51,049 bases of DNA from assembly GCF_001269385.1 (NCBI RefSeq), contig NZ_CXOO01000044.1, positions 1 through 51,049 on the forward strand, read 5' to 3'. The translations under genes and the position numbers were made by a program. Shown piece after piece: positions 38,488 through 50,198 of the stretch (position 1 is the stretch's first letter; each line of letters begins with the position of its first letter). The notes beneath the pieces were generated by a model. That model did no database searches and was not told where the DNA came from. It worked only from the letters and a program-made list of their open reading frames with translations. This stretch comes from Limnohabitans sp. DM1 (GTDB lineage Bacteria; Pseudomonadota; Gammaproteobacteria; Burkholderiales; Burkholderiaceae_C).

Positions 38488-39495
38488 TCAGCGGGCCGGG
38501 GTGTTCAGGTGCGCCAAATGTGCCTGCTGGTCGGCGTGGTAGCTGGATCTGACCATCGCCCCCACTGCGGCGTGGCTGAACCCCATTTCGTAGGCCTTGG
38601 CCTCGAACATCTTGAAGGTGTCGGGGTGCACGTAGCGACGCACCGGCAGGTGGCTGTTGCTGGGGGCGAGGTACTGGCCAATGGTGAGCATCTCGATGTT
38701 GTGCGCACGCATGTCACGCATGACGTCCAGGATTTCTTCGTCGGTTTCGCCCAGGCCGACCATCAGGCCGCTCTTGGTCGGCACATTCGGGAACAGCGCC
38801 TTGAATTTTTTCAGCAGGTTCAGCGAGAACTGGTAGTCCGAACCAGGGCGCGCTTCTTTGTACAGGCGCGGCACGGTTTCCATGTTGTGGTTCATCACGT
38901 CGGGCGGCGCGGCTTTCAAAATCTCCAGGGCGCGGTCGTCGCGGCCCCGGAAGTCGGGCACCAGCACTTCGATTTGGGTGATGGGCGAGAGTTCACGGGT
39001 TTTGCGAATGCATTCCACAAAATGTCCGGCGCCGCCGTCACGCAAATCGTCGCGGTCCACGCTGGTGATGACCACATATTTCAGTTGGAGCTGGGCAATG
39101 GTCTTGGCCAGGTTGTCGGGTTCGTTCACATCCAGCGGGTCGGGGCGGCCGTGGCCCACGTCGCAAAACGGGCAGCGCCGTGTGCACTTGTCGCCCATGA
39201 TCATGAAGGTGGCCGTGCCCTTGCCAAAGCATTCGCCGATGTTGGGGCAACTGGCCTCTTCGCACACGGTCACCAGTTTGTTGGCCCGCAGCACGTCCTT
39301 GATTTCGTAAAAACGGGTGGTGGGCGAGCCCGCTTTGACGCGGATCCATTCGGGCTTTTTCAGCACTTCGGCCTGTTCGACCTTGACCGGAAGGCGCGAG
39401 AGTTTGGCGGCGGCCTTTTGCTTGGCCATGGGGTCGTAGTTTTCAACGCTTTGCGCTTCGCGTACCACTTGGCGTTCGGTCGGGATGTTGCTCAT
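38488..39495 (-). CDS. lipA: Lipoyl synthase
   Basis: 335 residues from ATG 39495. The auxiliary cluster cysteines are in [12 protein letters not shown], the radical-SAM cluster cysteines in [10 protein letters not shown], and the C-terminal serine ligand in RSSYHAD. It inserts two sulfurs into octanoyl-protein, completing lipoate on 2-oxoacid dehydrogenases and GcvH. It follows lipB on the same strand by 43 bases. Confidence 0.98.
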   Translation of the reverse strand: MSNIPTERQVVREAQSVENYDPMAKQKAAAKLSRLPVKVEQAEVLKKPEWIRVKAGSPTTRFYEIKDVLRANKLVTVCEEASCPNIGECFGKGTATFMIMGDKCTRRCPFCDVGHGRPDPLDVNEPDNLAKTIAQLQLKYVVITSVDRDDLRDGGAGHFVECIRKTRELSPITQIEVLVPDFRGRDDRALEILKAAPPDVMNHNMETVPRLYKEARPGSDYQFSLNLLKKFKALFPNVPTKSGLMVGLGETDEEILDVMRDMRAHNIEMLTIGQYLAPSNSHLPVRRYVHPDTFKMFEAKAYEMGFSHAAVGAMVRSSYHADQQAHLAHLNTPAR

Positions 39496-39538
39496 CGGAT
39501 TCTTTCGGTGGCCGCTCGGCGGCAGGTCAGGAGGCGTT

Positions 39539-40201
39539 TCAGAGTCGGGCGGCGAGTTGGCCTGCCAGCACACGGGCAGCATCGTCCCAGGTGGTTTCAA
39601 CACCGATTGTAAAAAGGTCCACGGTTTTCAGGCCGGCATAACCACAGGGGTTGATACGCTCAAAGGGTTGAAGGTCCATGGCCACGTTCAGGGCCGCGCC
39701 GTGGTAAGTGCAGTGGCGGCTGACTTTGATGCCCAAAGCGCTGATCTTGCCCAGGCCCTTGAACGGATCGCCCGCTGGGGCCGGGCCGACCAGGGCCGCG
39801 TGGCTGAAGGGGTCGTTCAGGCGCACGTAAATACCCGGGGCGCCCGCCACCCGGTGACCCGTCACGCCAAAGTGCGCCAGGGTGCGGATGACCGACTCTT
39901 CCAGCTTGAAGACGTATTCCTTGACGTAGTACCCGGCGCGCTGCAGGTTGACCAAGGGGTAAGCCATGACTTGGCCGGGACCGTGAAAAGTGACTTGTCC
40001 GCCCCGGTTGGTCTGGACCACCGGAATGTCGCCGGGCGTCAAGAGGTGCGAGGCCTGGCCCGCCAGCCCTTGGGTGAACACAGGCGGGTGTTCGCACAGC
40101 CACAGCTCGTTGGGCGTGTCCAAGGTGCGGTTGGCCGTGAAGGTCTGCATCGCTTCGTAGGTTGGCAAGTAGTCCACTTGCCCAAGAAGCCGGATGTCCA
40201 T
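39539..40201 (-). CDS. lipB: Octanoyl-[ACP]:protein N-octanoyltransferase
   Basis: 220 residues from ATG 40201 (a TTG six bases upstream is also in frame). [20 protein letters not shown] is the conserved substrate loop; the active-site lysine lies in [14 protein letters not shown] and the catalytic cysteine in INPCGYAGL. It moves octanoate from ACP to the lipoyl domains, ahead of LipA. Its start lies next to the ybeD stop. Confidence 0.97.
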   Translation of the reverse strand: MDIRLLGQVDYLPTYEAMQTFTANRTLDTPNELWLCEHPPVFTQGLAGQASHLLTPGDIPVVQTNRGGQVTFHGPGQVMAYPLVNLQRAGYYVKEYVFKLEESVIRTLAHFGVTGHRVAGAPGIYVRLNDPFSHAALVGPAPAGDPFKGLGKISALGIKVSRHCTYHGAALNVAMDLQPFERINPCGYAGLKTVDLFTIGVETTWDDAARVLAGQLAARL

Positions 40202-40203
40202 GC

Positions 40204-40503
40204 TCAAAGCACGATTTTGACCATGGGGTGCGAGGTCAGGGCACGGTAAAGGTCGTCGAGTTGTTCGCGGCTGGTGGCCGTGATGCTGAGCGTCACACCC
40301 AGGTAGTTCCCGCCTTTGCTGGGGCGCAATTCGATGGTGGCGGGGTCAAAGCCGGGGTCGAACTGCAGGGCCACTTGGCACATGGCTTCGGCAAAGCCGT
40401 CGACCATGGCACCCATGACCTTGATTGGAAAGATCGAGGGGTACTCGATCAGGGTGTCTTTGCGCGGGTCGATGCCTGCCGGTGGTGTGATGGATGCGCT
40501 CAT
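40204..40503 (-). CDS. ybeD: YbeD/DUF493 family protein
   Basis: 99 residues from ATG 40503. The small alpha/beta fold has [14 protein letters not shown] at the start of the domain, [19 protein letters not shown], and [15 protein letters not shown] at the end. The order ybeD-lipB-lipA is the same as in E. coli. The role in lipoate metabolism is suggested only by this linkage. Confidence 0.93.
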   Translation of the reverse strand: MSASITPPAGIDPRKDTLIEYPSIFPIKVMGAMVDGFAEAMCQVALQFDPGFDPATIELRPSKGGNYLGVTLSITATSREQLDDLYRALTSHPMVKIVL

Positions 40504-40528
40504 GAAATAGTCCCTTAGGCCCGCTAGC

Positions 40529-40975
40529 TTAACGCCAGACGATGACCGCCAAAACCGCCAGCCAGCCCAAAGCAAAATTGGTCAGCACCAAGGGGTGAAT
40601 TTGCCCCAAAGCCTTGCCCGCTGCAGGCCAATCCGAATTCGCCACGGCAGCTTTGAGGCGGCGAAAGGGCGCAAACCAGATGTGCGCAAAAATCAGGCAC
40701 ATCAGCAGCCCCAGGCCCGACATGGCGTGCCAGCCTTTGGGGGCGAGCTTCATGTCGGACATCGACAGCATCCAGAAACCTGTGGCCAAGATCAGGGCAA
40801 TCGAGATCCAGACCATGGCGAAAAATCGGGTCAGGACGCCCGACATCAGGGCGAGGCGCTCGGGAGGGGCCATCCGGGCAGTGGCCACTGGGCGCAGCGC
40901 CAGAATGACCAGGGCCATGCCGCCCAGCCAGACGATGCCCGCTGCCAGATGAAAAAATTTAAACCATTCGTACAT
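40529..40975 (-). CDS. CopD-family membrane protein
   Basis: 148 residues and four helices. FFHLAAGIVWLGGMALVIL has the N-terminal histidine of CopD-like proteins, and a further His in HAMSGLGLLMCL and HIWF. Related to HemJ at 8987 but without its FRWFNE motif, so a CopD/DUF2269-like role in copper or redox handling is more likely. Divergent from the ATP synthase operon. Confidence 0.8.
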   Translation of the reverse strand: MYEWFKFFHLAAGIVWLGGMALVILALRPVATARMAPPERLALMSGVLTRFFAMVWISIALILATGFWMLSMSDMKLAPKGWHAMSGLGLLMCLIFAHIWFAPFRRLKAAVANSDWPAAGKALGQIHPLVLTNFALGWLAVLAVIVWR

Positions 40976-41114
40976 ATTGGGGCCGATAAAAAAGGGGTGA
41001 AACAGTGATCTGCCCTATGGGGCGAAACCCGATTGTCGCTGCTGCACATGGACGCACCGACTGTGGGTCCATTGACGTGTGATCAAAAAAAGTCAGGGCG
41101 CACGGGTTTCTACG

Positions 41115-41120
41115 TATAAT
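41115..41120 (+). promoter_or_regulatory. Probable -10 box of the atp operon
   Basis: A perfect TATAAT 50 bases before atpI, flanked on both sides by CTACG/CGTAG (inverted repeat, 41110-41125). No good -35 hexamer is found at 16-18 bases; TTGACG at 41072 is too far. The palindrome over the -10 could be an operator. Confidence 0.5.
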
Positions 41121-41169
41121 CGTAGGCTTTGCAGGATTTGCCGCGTTCGTAACCCCGGTGTAATTTGAG

Positions 41170-41700
41170 ATGACCAAAATCGCCTCAACCCCTAAAACGG
41201 GTGCTCAACTAGGGTTGCATCAAGACACGCCAGATGCTGCAGATGAAGGTCTCGAGCCCGAATTCAAGCCCCTGAGCGCCCAAGAGGCGCAGGCCTGGCG
41301 GCAACACAACCCTCAGGCTTCGCCTTGGCGCGTGCTGCTCTTGCAGGTGGGGGTGGGTGCTTTGCTGGCGCTCATGACGGGGCTGTTTACGGGCGAGTGG
41401 AAGCTTGCCCTGTCGTCAGCCTGGGGTTCGGTGGCGGTGGTGGTTCCTGCCGTGGTGTTTGTGCGGGCCTTGAGCCGACAAATGCGGCGCACCCAGCCGG
41501 GCTCTGCTTTGATGGGCTTGATGGTGTGGGAGTTGGTCAAGATTGTCTTGACCGTGGCGTTGCTTTTGGTGGCGCCCAAAGTGATTTCTGATCTGAGCTG
41601 GCTTGCCTTGGTGGCCGGTTTCGTGGTGACGATGAAGGTGTACTGGCTGGCCATGGCGCTGGGCTGGATGCAACGCAAATCGAAACCGACCCTTTTTTGA
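41170..41700 (+). CDS. atpI: ATP synthase subunit I (AtpI)
   Basis: 176 residues, four helices after a hydrophilic ~55-residue N-terminus. The AtpI-type sequence around SSAWGSVAVVVPAVVFVRAL and LMVWELVKIVLTVALL is recognisable. AtpI is an assembly helper for the c ring, not a part of the finished enzyme. First gene of the operon and 15 bases before atpB. Confidence 0.9.
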   Translation: MTKIASTPKTGAQLGLHQDTPDAADEGLEPEFKPLSAQEAQAWRQHNPQASPWRVLLLQVGVGALLALMTGLFTGEWKLALSSAWGSVAVVVPAVVFVRALSRQMRRTQPGSALMGLMVWELVKIVLTVALLLVAPKVISDLSWLALVAGFVVTMKVYWLAMALGWMQRKSKPTLF

Positions 41701-41715
41701 ACTGATTGGTGATTT

Positions 41716-42594
41716 ATGGCTGCTGAAAACGCTGGCGCGCACGCCCCAACGGCTGGAGAGTACATCCAGCATCACTTGCAACATCTGCAAATGAACTTTT
41801 CATTTGAAGGCGTCAAGCAAACGAGCATCGTTGACTTCAGTTTGTTCAACCTTGACTCGGTCTTTTATTCGATCGTTCTGGGTGTGATCGGTTGTTTCGT
41901 GTTGTGGGCCGGTGCCCGCAAAGCCACTTCTGGCGTGCCCGGCCGCTTCCAAGCAGCGGTTGAGATCCTGTCCGAAATGGTGGAAAACCAGGCCAAAGGC
42001 GTGATCCACAACGCCAAAAGCCGCAAACTCATCTCTCCATTGGCCTTGACCGTCTTCGTCTGGATCTTCCTGATGAACGCGATGGACATGTTGCCTGTCG
42101 ACCTGATTCCTGCCGCTTGGCATGCAGCGGGTCCAGCTTTGGGCTTCAAGGATTACATGCGCGTGGTGCCCACAGCCGACTTGTCCACCACATTGGGCCT
42201 GTCTTGCTCTGTGCTTTTCATTTGCTTGGTCTACAACATCAAGATCAAAGGCTTGGGCGGCTGGGCGCACGAACTGATTGCTGCACCATTCGGTGACCAC
42301 TGGGCCCTGTGGCCAGTCAACTTCCTGATGCAGATGATTGAATATTTGGCCAAGACGGTTTCGCATGGCATGCGACTGTTTGGCAACATGTTTGCGGGTG
42401 AGTTGGTGTTCATGTTGATTGCCCTGATGGGTGGCGGCTGGGCATTGTCTGCAACTGGCGTGGGTTTGGCCATTGGTCACATCCTTGCTGGCACAGTGTG
42501 GACTTTGTTCCACATCCTGGTCATCACCTTGCAAGCCTTCATCTTTATGATGTTGACGCTGATCTACACAGGTCAAGCGCACGACGCACATTGA
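41716..42594 (+). CDS. atpB: F0 ATP synthase subunit a
   Basis: 292 residues. The essential arginine is in KTVSHGMRLFGNMFAGELVF (split: GMRLFGNMFAGE), and FLMNAMDMLPVD and LAKTVS are typical of subunit a. It forms the proton half-channels beside the c ring. Confidence 0.98.
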   Translation: MAAENAGAHAPTAGEYIQHHLQHLQMNFSFEGVKQTSIVDFSLFNLDSVFYSIVLGVIGCFVLWAGARKATSGVPGRFQAAVEILSEMVENQAKGVIHNAKSRKLISPLALTVFVWIFLMNAMDMLPVDLIPAAWHAAGPALGFKDYMRVVPTADLSTTLGLSCSVLFICLVYNIKIKGLGGWAHELIAAPFGDHWALWPVNFLMQMIEYLAKTVSHGMRLFGNMFAGELVFMLIALMGGGWALSATGVGLAIGHILAGTVWTLFHILVITLQAFIFMMLTLIYTGQAHDAH

Positions 42595-42641
42595 TGACTC
42601 TTTTTCCCTTGTTTCTCGTTTCTTTTTCTCTTCACTTTTAG

Positions 42642-42899
<258 letters not shown>

Positions 42900-42935
42900 T
42901 CCACGTACCTCTTCCATCAGAAGAAGGACACAACC

Positions 42936-43406
42936 GTGAACATTAACGCTACTCTGTTCATTCAGATGATCGTTTTTGCGATTCTGGTGTGGTTCACGAT
43001 GAAATTCGTGTGGCCCCCGATCACAAAAGCGCTCGACGAACGGGCACAGAAAATCGCTGACGGCCTCGCTGCCGCCGACAAAGCCAAAGCCGAACTCTCG
43101 AGCGCCAATGCGCGTGTTGAGTCCGAGTTGGCCAAGTCGCGCAACGAGACGGCTTCGCGCCTGGCTGACGCCGAGCGCCGTGCAAATGGCATCGTTGACG
43201 AAGCCAAAGCACGTGCCACCGAAGAAGGCAACAAGATCATCGCCGCTGCCAAGGCCGAAGCCGAGCAGCAAGCAGTCAAGGCCCGCGAAGCTCTGCGTGA
43301 GCAAGTCGCTGCCTTGGCCGTCAAAGGCGCCGAGCAGATTCTCCGCAAGGAAGTCAACGCCGGTGTCCACGCTGATCTGCTGAGCCGCCTCAAGACCGAG
43401 CTGTAA
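42936..43406 (+). CDS. atpF: F0 ATP synthase subunit b
   Basis: 156 residues from GTG 42936; AGAAGGA stands upstream. One N-terminal membrane helix ([18 protein letters not shown]) is followed by a long charged coiled coil rich in Ala, Lys and Glu. It is the peripheral stalk. Confidence 0.97.
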   Translation: MNINATLFIQMIVFAILVWFTMKFVWPPITKALDERAQKIADGLAAADKAKAELSSANARVESELAKSRNETASRLADAERRANGIVDEAKARATEEGNKIIAAAKAEAEQQAVKAREALREQVAALAVKGAEQILRKEVNAGVHADLLSRLKTEL

Positions 43407-43428
43407 GAAGCTCCAGCCAGAGAAGACC

Positions 43429-43959
43429 ATGGCAGAACTTGCTACCATCGCCCGCCCTTATGCCGAAGCGCTGTTCAAGGCGCAGGCATCCGATCTTGCT
43501 GGCACGGCCGCTTGGCTGGATGAACTCGCTGTCGTTGCCGACAATGCGCAACTGCAGCAGTTCATCGACAGCCCCAAAGTGTCCGACGAGCAGGCGTTTG
43601 ACCTGATCTCCGGTGTGGTGCGCACAGCACTGCCCGAGGCTGGCAAGAACTTCCTGCGCCTGGTGATCGAAAACCGCCGTCTCAGTGCGCTGCCTGTGGT
43701 TGCACAGCAGTACCGAGCCCTCATGAATGCACAAGGTGGCACCGCTGACGCGGTGGTCTACAGCGCATTCCCCATCGACGCATCGGCTTTGGCCGACTTG
43801 TCGTCCACGCTCGAAAAACGCTTTGCGCGCAAGCTCAATGTGAGCGTCGAGCTCGATGCTGCCTTGATCGGCGGCATCCGTGTGGTGGTGGGCGACGAGG
43901 TACTCGATACCTCGGTCAAGGCCCGACTGGAACAAATGAAATCGGCCCTCACCGCTTGA
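43429..43959 (+). CDS. atpH: F1 ATP synthase subunit delta
   Basis: 176 residues. [16 protein letters not shown] is the diagnostic N-terminus; [23 protein letters not shown] the C-terminal signature (shown in part: [11 protein letters not shown]). It ties the peripheral stalk to the top of F1. Confidence 0.97.
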   Translation: MAELATIARPYAEALFKAQASDLAGTAAWLDELAVVADNAQLQQFIDSPKVSDEQAFDLISGVVRTALPEAGKNFLRLVIENRRLSALPVVAQQYRALMNAQGGTADAVVYSAFPIDASALADLSSTLEKRFARKLNVSVELDAALIGGIRVVVGDEVLDTSVKARLEQMKSALTA

Positions 43960-44003
43960 TGCGGATGGAGACCGGACATATTTAAAGAAAGAAGGAAAGA
44001 GTC

Positions 44004-45557
44004 ATGCAACTCAATCCCGCAGAAATTTCTGAACTGATCAAGAGCCGCATTGAAGGGCTGTCCGCCAGCGCCGATATCCGCAACCAAGGCACCGTGGTGT
44101 CCGTGACCGACGGTATCGTTCGCGTGCACGGCCTGTCCGATGTGATGCAGGGCGAAATGCTCGAATTCCCAGCCACTGCTGATGGTGCTGCCACCTACGG
44201 TCTGGCCCTGAACCTCGAGCGTGACTCGGTGGGCGCCGTGATCTTGGGCGAGTACGAGCACATCTCCGAAGGCGACACGGTCAAGTGCACCGGACGTATT
44301 CTGGAGGTGCCCGTCGGCCCCGAACTGATTGGCCGTGTGGTGAACGCTTTGGGTCAGCCGATCGACGGCAAAGGCCCGATCAACGCCAAGATGACCGATG
44401 TGATCGAAAAAGTCGCTCCTGGTGTGATCGCTCGTAAATCGGTTGACCAACCCATGCAAACCGGCCTGAAGTCGATCGACTCCATGGTGCCCGTGGGCCG
44501 TGGCCAGCGCGAATTGATCATTGGTGACCGTCAGACCGGCAAGACTGCCGTCGCGATCGACGCCATCATCAACCAGAAGGGTCAGAACATGACCTGCGTT
44601 TACGTCGCGATTGGTCAAAAAGCCTCGTCGATCAAGAACGTGGTGCGCGCTTTGGAACAAGCTGGCGCAATGGAATACACCATCGTGGTGGCTGCTTCTG
44701 CCTCTGAATCTGCCGCGATGCAATACGTGTCTGCCTACTCCGGCTGCACCATGGGCGAATACTTCCGTGACCGTGGCGAAGACGCTTTGATCGTGTATGA
44801 CGATCTGTCCAAGCAAGCCGTGGCTTACCGTCAAGTGTCGCTGCTCTTGCGCCGCCCACCAGGCCGCGAAGCCTACCCTGGCGACGTGTTCTATTTGCAC
44901 AGCCGTTTGCTCGAGCGCGCAGCCCGCGTGAACGCCGACTACGTCGAAGCTTTCACCAAAGGCGCCGTCAAAGGCAAAACAGGTTCCTTGACGGCACTGC
45001 CCATCATCGAAACCCAAGCCGGTGACGTGTCTGCTTTCGTGCCCACCAACGTGATTTCGATCACAGACGGTCAGATCTTCCTGGAAACCAGCCTGTTCAA
45101 CGCCGGTATCCGCCCTGCGATCAACGCCGGTGTTTCGGTGTCTCGCGTGGGTAGCTCGGCCCAGACCAAGATCATCAAAGGCCAGTCCGGCGGTATCCGT
45201 ACCGACTTGGCCCAGTACCGTGAATTGGCTGCGTTTGCGCAGTTCGCTTCCGATCTGGACGAGTCCACACGCAAGCAGCTTGACCGTGGTGCCCGCGTGA
45301 CCGAATTGCTCAAGCAAGCCCAGTACAGCCCGCTGTCCATCAGCCTGATGGGTGCCAGCCTGTTTGCGGTGAACAAGGGTTACATGGACGACATCGATGT
45401 CAAGAAAGTCCTGGCCTTCGAGCACGGCTTGCACGCTTACCTGAAGGACTCGTGCGCCGCATTGCTGGCCAAGATCGAAAGCTCCAAAGCACTGGACAAA
45501 GAGGCTGAAGCCGAATTGAACACCGCCGTGGCCGCTTTCAAGAAAAGCTTTGCTTAA
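44004..45557 (+). CDS. atpA: F1 ATP synthase subunit alpha
   Basis: 517 residues. Walker A is GDRQTGKTA, and the non-catalytic nucleotide-site region includes the conserved VSRVGSSAQ. The GGAAAGAG ribosome binding site precedes ATG 44004. It forms the alpha3beta3 head with atpD. Confidence 0.99.
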   Translation: MQLNPAEISELIKSRIEGLSASADIRNQGTVVSVTDGIVRVHGLSDVMQGEMLEFPATADGAATYGLALNLERDSVGAVILGEYEHISEGDTVKCTGRILEVPVGPELIGRVVNALGQPIDGKGPINAKMTDVIEKVAPGVIARKSVDQPMQTGLKSIDSMVPVGRGQRELIIGDRQTGKTAVAIDAIINQKGQNMTCVYVAIGQKASSIKNVVRALEQAGAMEYTIVVAASASESAAMQYVSAYSGCTMGEYFRDRGEDALIVYDDLSKQAVAYRQVSLLLRRPPGREAYPGDVFYLHSRLLERAARVNADYVEAFTKGAVKGKTGSLTALPIIETQAGDVSAFVPTNVISITDGQIFLETSLFNAGIRPAINAGVSVSRVGSSAQTKIIKGQSGGIRTDLAQYRELAAFAQFASDLDESTRKQLDRGARVTELLKQAQYSPLSISLMGASLFAVNKGYMDDIDVKKVLAFEHGLHAYLKDSCAALLAKIESSKALDKEAEAELNTAVAAFKKSFA

Positions 45558-45584
45558 TTTCTACCTGATCAAAAGGAGCCTCTG

Positions 45585-47911
<2,327 letters not shown>

Positions 47912-47977
47912 AGCTGTGCCTCGGGGTGGCATTTGCTCCCCGACGCCCGCTTCAAAGCACCTTTTTAAGGAGTAAAC

Positions 47978-48391
47978 ATGAACACCATCCACGTTGATGT
48001 GGTCAGTGCCGAAGAGTCCATCTGGTCGGGTGAAGCCCGATTCGTGGCCTTGCCCGGTGAGTCTGGCGAACTGGGCATTTACCCACGCCACACACCGCTG
48101 ATCACCCGCATCAAGGCCGGGTCGGTTCGCATCGAAAAGGCTGACGGCGGCGAGGAATTCGTTTTCGTGGCCGGTGGCATTCTGGAAGTGCAGCCCGACT
48201 GCGTGACCGTGATGTCGGACACCGCGATCCGAGGCAAAGACCTCGACGAAGAAAAATCCAACGCTGCCAAAGCCGCTGCTGAGGAGGCTTTGAACAAAGC
48301 CAAGAGCGAAATTGACATGAGCATTGCGCAAAATGAGTTGCTCATCTTGGCGGCTCAGTTGTCAGCTTTGCGTCGCTACCGCAAAAAATAA
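47978..48391 (+). CDS. atpC: F1 ATP synthase subunit epsilon
   Basis: 137 residues. [19 protein letters not shown] begins the beta-sandwich, [13 protein letters not shown] is the diagnostic motif, and the C-terminal helical hairpin ([17 protein letters not shown]) is the inhibitory part. Last gene of the operon. Confidence 0.98.
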   Translation: MNTIHVDVVSAEESIWSGEARFVALPGESGELGIYPRHTPLITRIKAGSVRIEKADGGEEFVFVAGGILEVQPDCVTVMSDTAIRGKDLDEEKSNAAKAAAEEALNKAKSEIDMSIAQNELLILAAQLSALRRYRKK

Positions 48392-48433
48392 CATCTTTAA
48401 GACAGGTGTTGGTGAAGTTTGTCCACCATCATG

Positions 48434-48466
48434 AAAACCCGGCACAGCATGTGACCGGGTTTTTTA
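48434..48466 (+). terminator. Terminator of the atp operon
   Basis: AACCCGG and CCGGGTT (48436-48442, 48455-48461) close a stem with an inner CAC/GTG, and T-rich sequence follows. It is 45 bases after the atpC stop. Confidence 0.85.
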
Positions 48467-48723
48467 TTTTGTTCTTCTCAAGGGTAAAACAGGTAATTAT
48501 TTAAATGGGTTGGTTTAGATGATTTACACATCAATGAACGTTAACTCCATAGGATTCGCGTTCAGAAGCAAGGTGGATGAATGACATGGATTGCAGTGCT
48601 GGGTCAGCATGGTGTGTACGAGCCATGAACGTTGAAGCACACAGCCACCGTAAGCCTGTTCACAGTCATTGAATCAATAAACACGGCAAAATATCCGAAC
48701 ATTTGAGTTCTGAACGAGTACGC
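48467..48723 (+). other. AT-rich intergenic stretch before the SnoaL-like gene
   Basis: No convincing reading frame. A weak promoter, TTGAAT (~48670) with a poor -10, may serve the gene at 48724. Base composition is visibly more AT-rich than in the atp operon, and this continues through the next two genes. Nothing else is seen. Confidence 0.4.
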
Positions 48724-49173
48724 ATGAAAAAAGCCAAAATTCAAGCTGCTATCGTGGGGGGAACGCCTGACGACATCGAGCAAGCCTTTTATGAGGCGCT
48801 GCATCATGCCGACATTCAACAACTCATGACTTGCTGGGCAGAAGAGGATGACATTGTTTGCGTCCATCCCGGTGGTCCGCGTCACATTGGTGCTGGCGCG
48901 ATTCGAGCTGTTTTTGAGGCGATGTTCGTCAACGGCAGCGTACAAGCTCATCCTCAGCGCGTTCACAAAGTTGAGTCCTTGGCCAGTTCAGTGCATCACC
49001 TCGTTGAGAGGGTGGAAGTCATGACGCCACAAGGACCCAAGCAAGCTTATGTGATTGCCACCAATGTTTATCATAAAACCCCACAGGGTTGGCGCATGGT
49101 CGCACACCACGCCAGCTCGGGTACGGCCAATGATTCTGCAGACGTAGGCTTCAAACCCGCAGTGCTTCATTGA
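48724..49173 (+). CDS. SnoaL-like / NTF2-fold protein (DUF4440-type)
   Basis: 149 residues from ATG 48724 (a TTG at 48703 is in frame). The NTF2-like features are DIEQAFYEALHHADIQQLMTCWAEEDD (in part: FYEALHHADIQQLM), CVHPGGPRHIGAGAIRAVFE and GWRMVAHHAS. Members act as ketosteroid-isomerase-like enzymes or small binding proteins; the role here is open. Nine bases from an overlap with the next gene, so one transcript is likely. Confidence 0.85.
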   Translation: MKKAKIQAAIVGGTPDDIEQAFYEALHHADIQQLMTCWAEEDDIVCVHPGGPRHIGAGAIRAVFEAMFVNGSVQAHPQRVHKVESLASSVHHLVERVEVMTPQGPKQAYVIATNVYHKTPQGWRMVAHHASSGTANDSADVGFKPAVLH

Positions 49174-49178
49174 TCAAC

Positions 49179-50192
49179 ATGAATTACAGCCCACCATTGT
49201 GGTTACCTGGAGGACATGCACAGACCATCTGGTCAGCGCTTTATGCCAAGACCCGATTGAAGCCGCCCAAGGTCTTGAATCGTGAAAGATGGATGACACC
49301 TGATCAGGATTTTATTGATGTTGATTTTCAAGTTGCCAGCCATCGAGTTCGACCCTTGTTAGTGCTTTTTCATGGTTTGGAGGGCTCTTCGAAAAGCCAT
49401 TACGCCCAGTCGTTTGCCGATTGGGCTGCTGCCTTTGATGTGAATCTAGCCATTCCACATTTCCGAGGATGCAGCGGCGAACTCAACATCGCACCGCGCG
49501 CCTACCATTCAGGTGATCATGAAGAAGTTGATTGGGTTTTGCGGCGTTTACGACGGGAGCATCAGCTCCATGGAGGGCGGACACTGATCGCTGCCGGGGT
49601 CTCATTGGGTGGCAACGCATTGATGCGCTGGGCTGCAGAGCATGGCCACCATGCAAAAATCACTGCCGATGCTGTAGCGTCAATCTGCTCACCATTGGAT
49701 TTGGTAAAGAGCGGCAATGCCATAGGTCAGGGATTTAACCGGCAGGTCTACACAAGAATGTTTTTACGAACCATGAAGCCAAAAGCATTGGCGAAATGGT
49801 CTCAGCATCCAGGCCTTTTCGATCGCTGTAAGTTACTGTCTGCACGTGACTTGTATGAGTTTGATAATGTGTTTACAGCACCTGTGCATGGATTCAGGAA
49901 TACTGACGAATACTGGCGCAGAGCATCTGCAAAACCCTTGATGAAAGATATACGCATCCCTGCTTTAGCGCTGAATGCGCTCAATGATCCTTTTGTTCCT
50001 GTTGACAGCTTGCCGCAAGCAGTGGACGTATCTGATGAAGTTACCCTGTGGCAACCGAAAGAAGGCGGGCATGTCGGCTTTGCACAAGGGCCATGGCCCA
50101 GTCATGTCAGAGGGCTACCCGAAGCTGTAGGCCAGTGGTTAATGTACACATCAGGCGCGGCTCAACTTGATCAGGTGAAAACATATGGATGA
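49179..50192 (+). CDS. yheT: YheT-type alpha/beta hydrolase
   Basis: 337 residues from ATG 49179 (a TTG at 49170 is in frame). PPLWLPGGHAQTIWSAL is the family start, LVLFHGLEGSSKSHY the oxyanion loop, GVSLGGNALMRW the nucleophile elbow, NDPFVP the acid and EGGHVGF the histidine. YheT proteins are cytosolic esterases with unknown substrate. Codon use is more AT-rich than in the atp genes. Confidence 0.92.
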   Translation: MNYSPPLWLPGGHAQTIWSALYAKTRLKPPKVLNRERWMTPDQDFIDVDFQVASHRVRPLLVLFHGLEGSSKSHYAQSFADWAAAFDVNLAIPHFRGCSGELNIAPRAYHSGDHEEVDWVLRRLRREHQLHGGRTLIAAGVSLGGNALMRWAAEHGHHAKITADAVASICSPLDLVKSGNAIGQGFNRQVYTRMFLRTMKPKALAKWSQHPGLFDRCKLLSARDLYEFDNVFTAPVHGFRNTDEYWRRASAKPLMKDIRIPALALNALNDPFVPVDSLPQAVDVSDEVTLWQPKEGGHVGFAQGPWPSHVRGLPEAVGQWLMYTSGAAQLDQVKTYG

Positions 50193-50198
50193 GCAGTA

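Noticed and set aside
43758..45434. 558-residue minus-strand frame through atpH-atpA
   Set aside because: Shadow of the ATP synthase genes caused by their codon bias.
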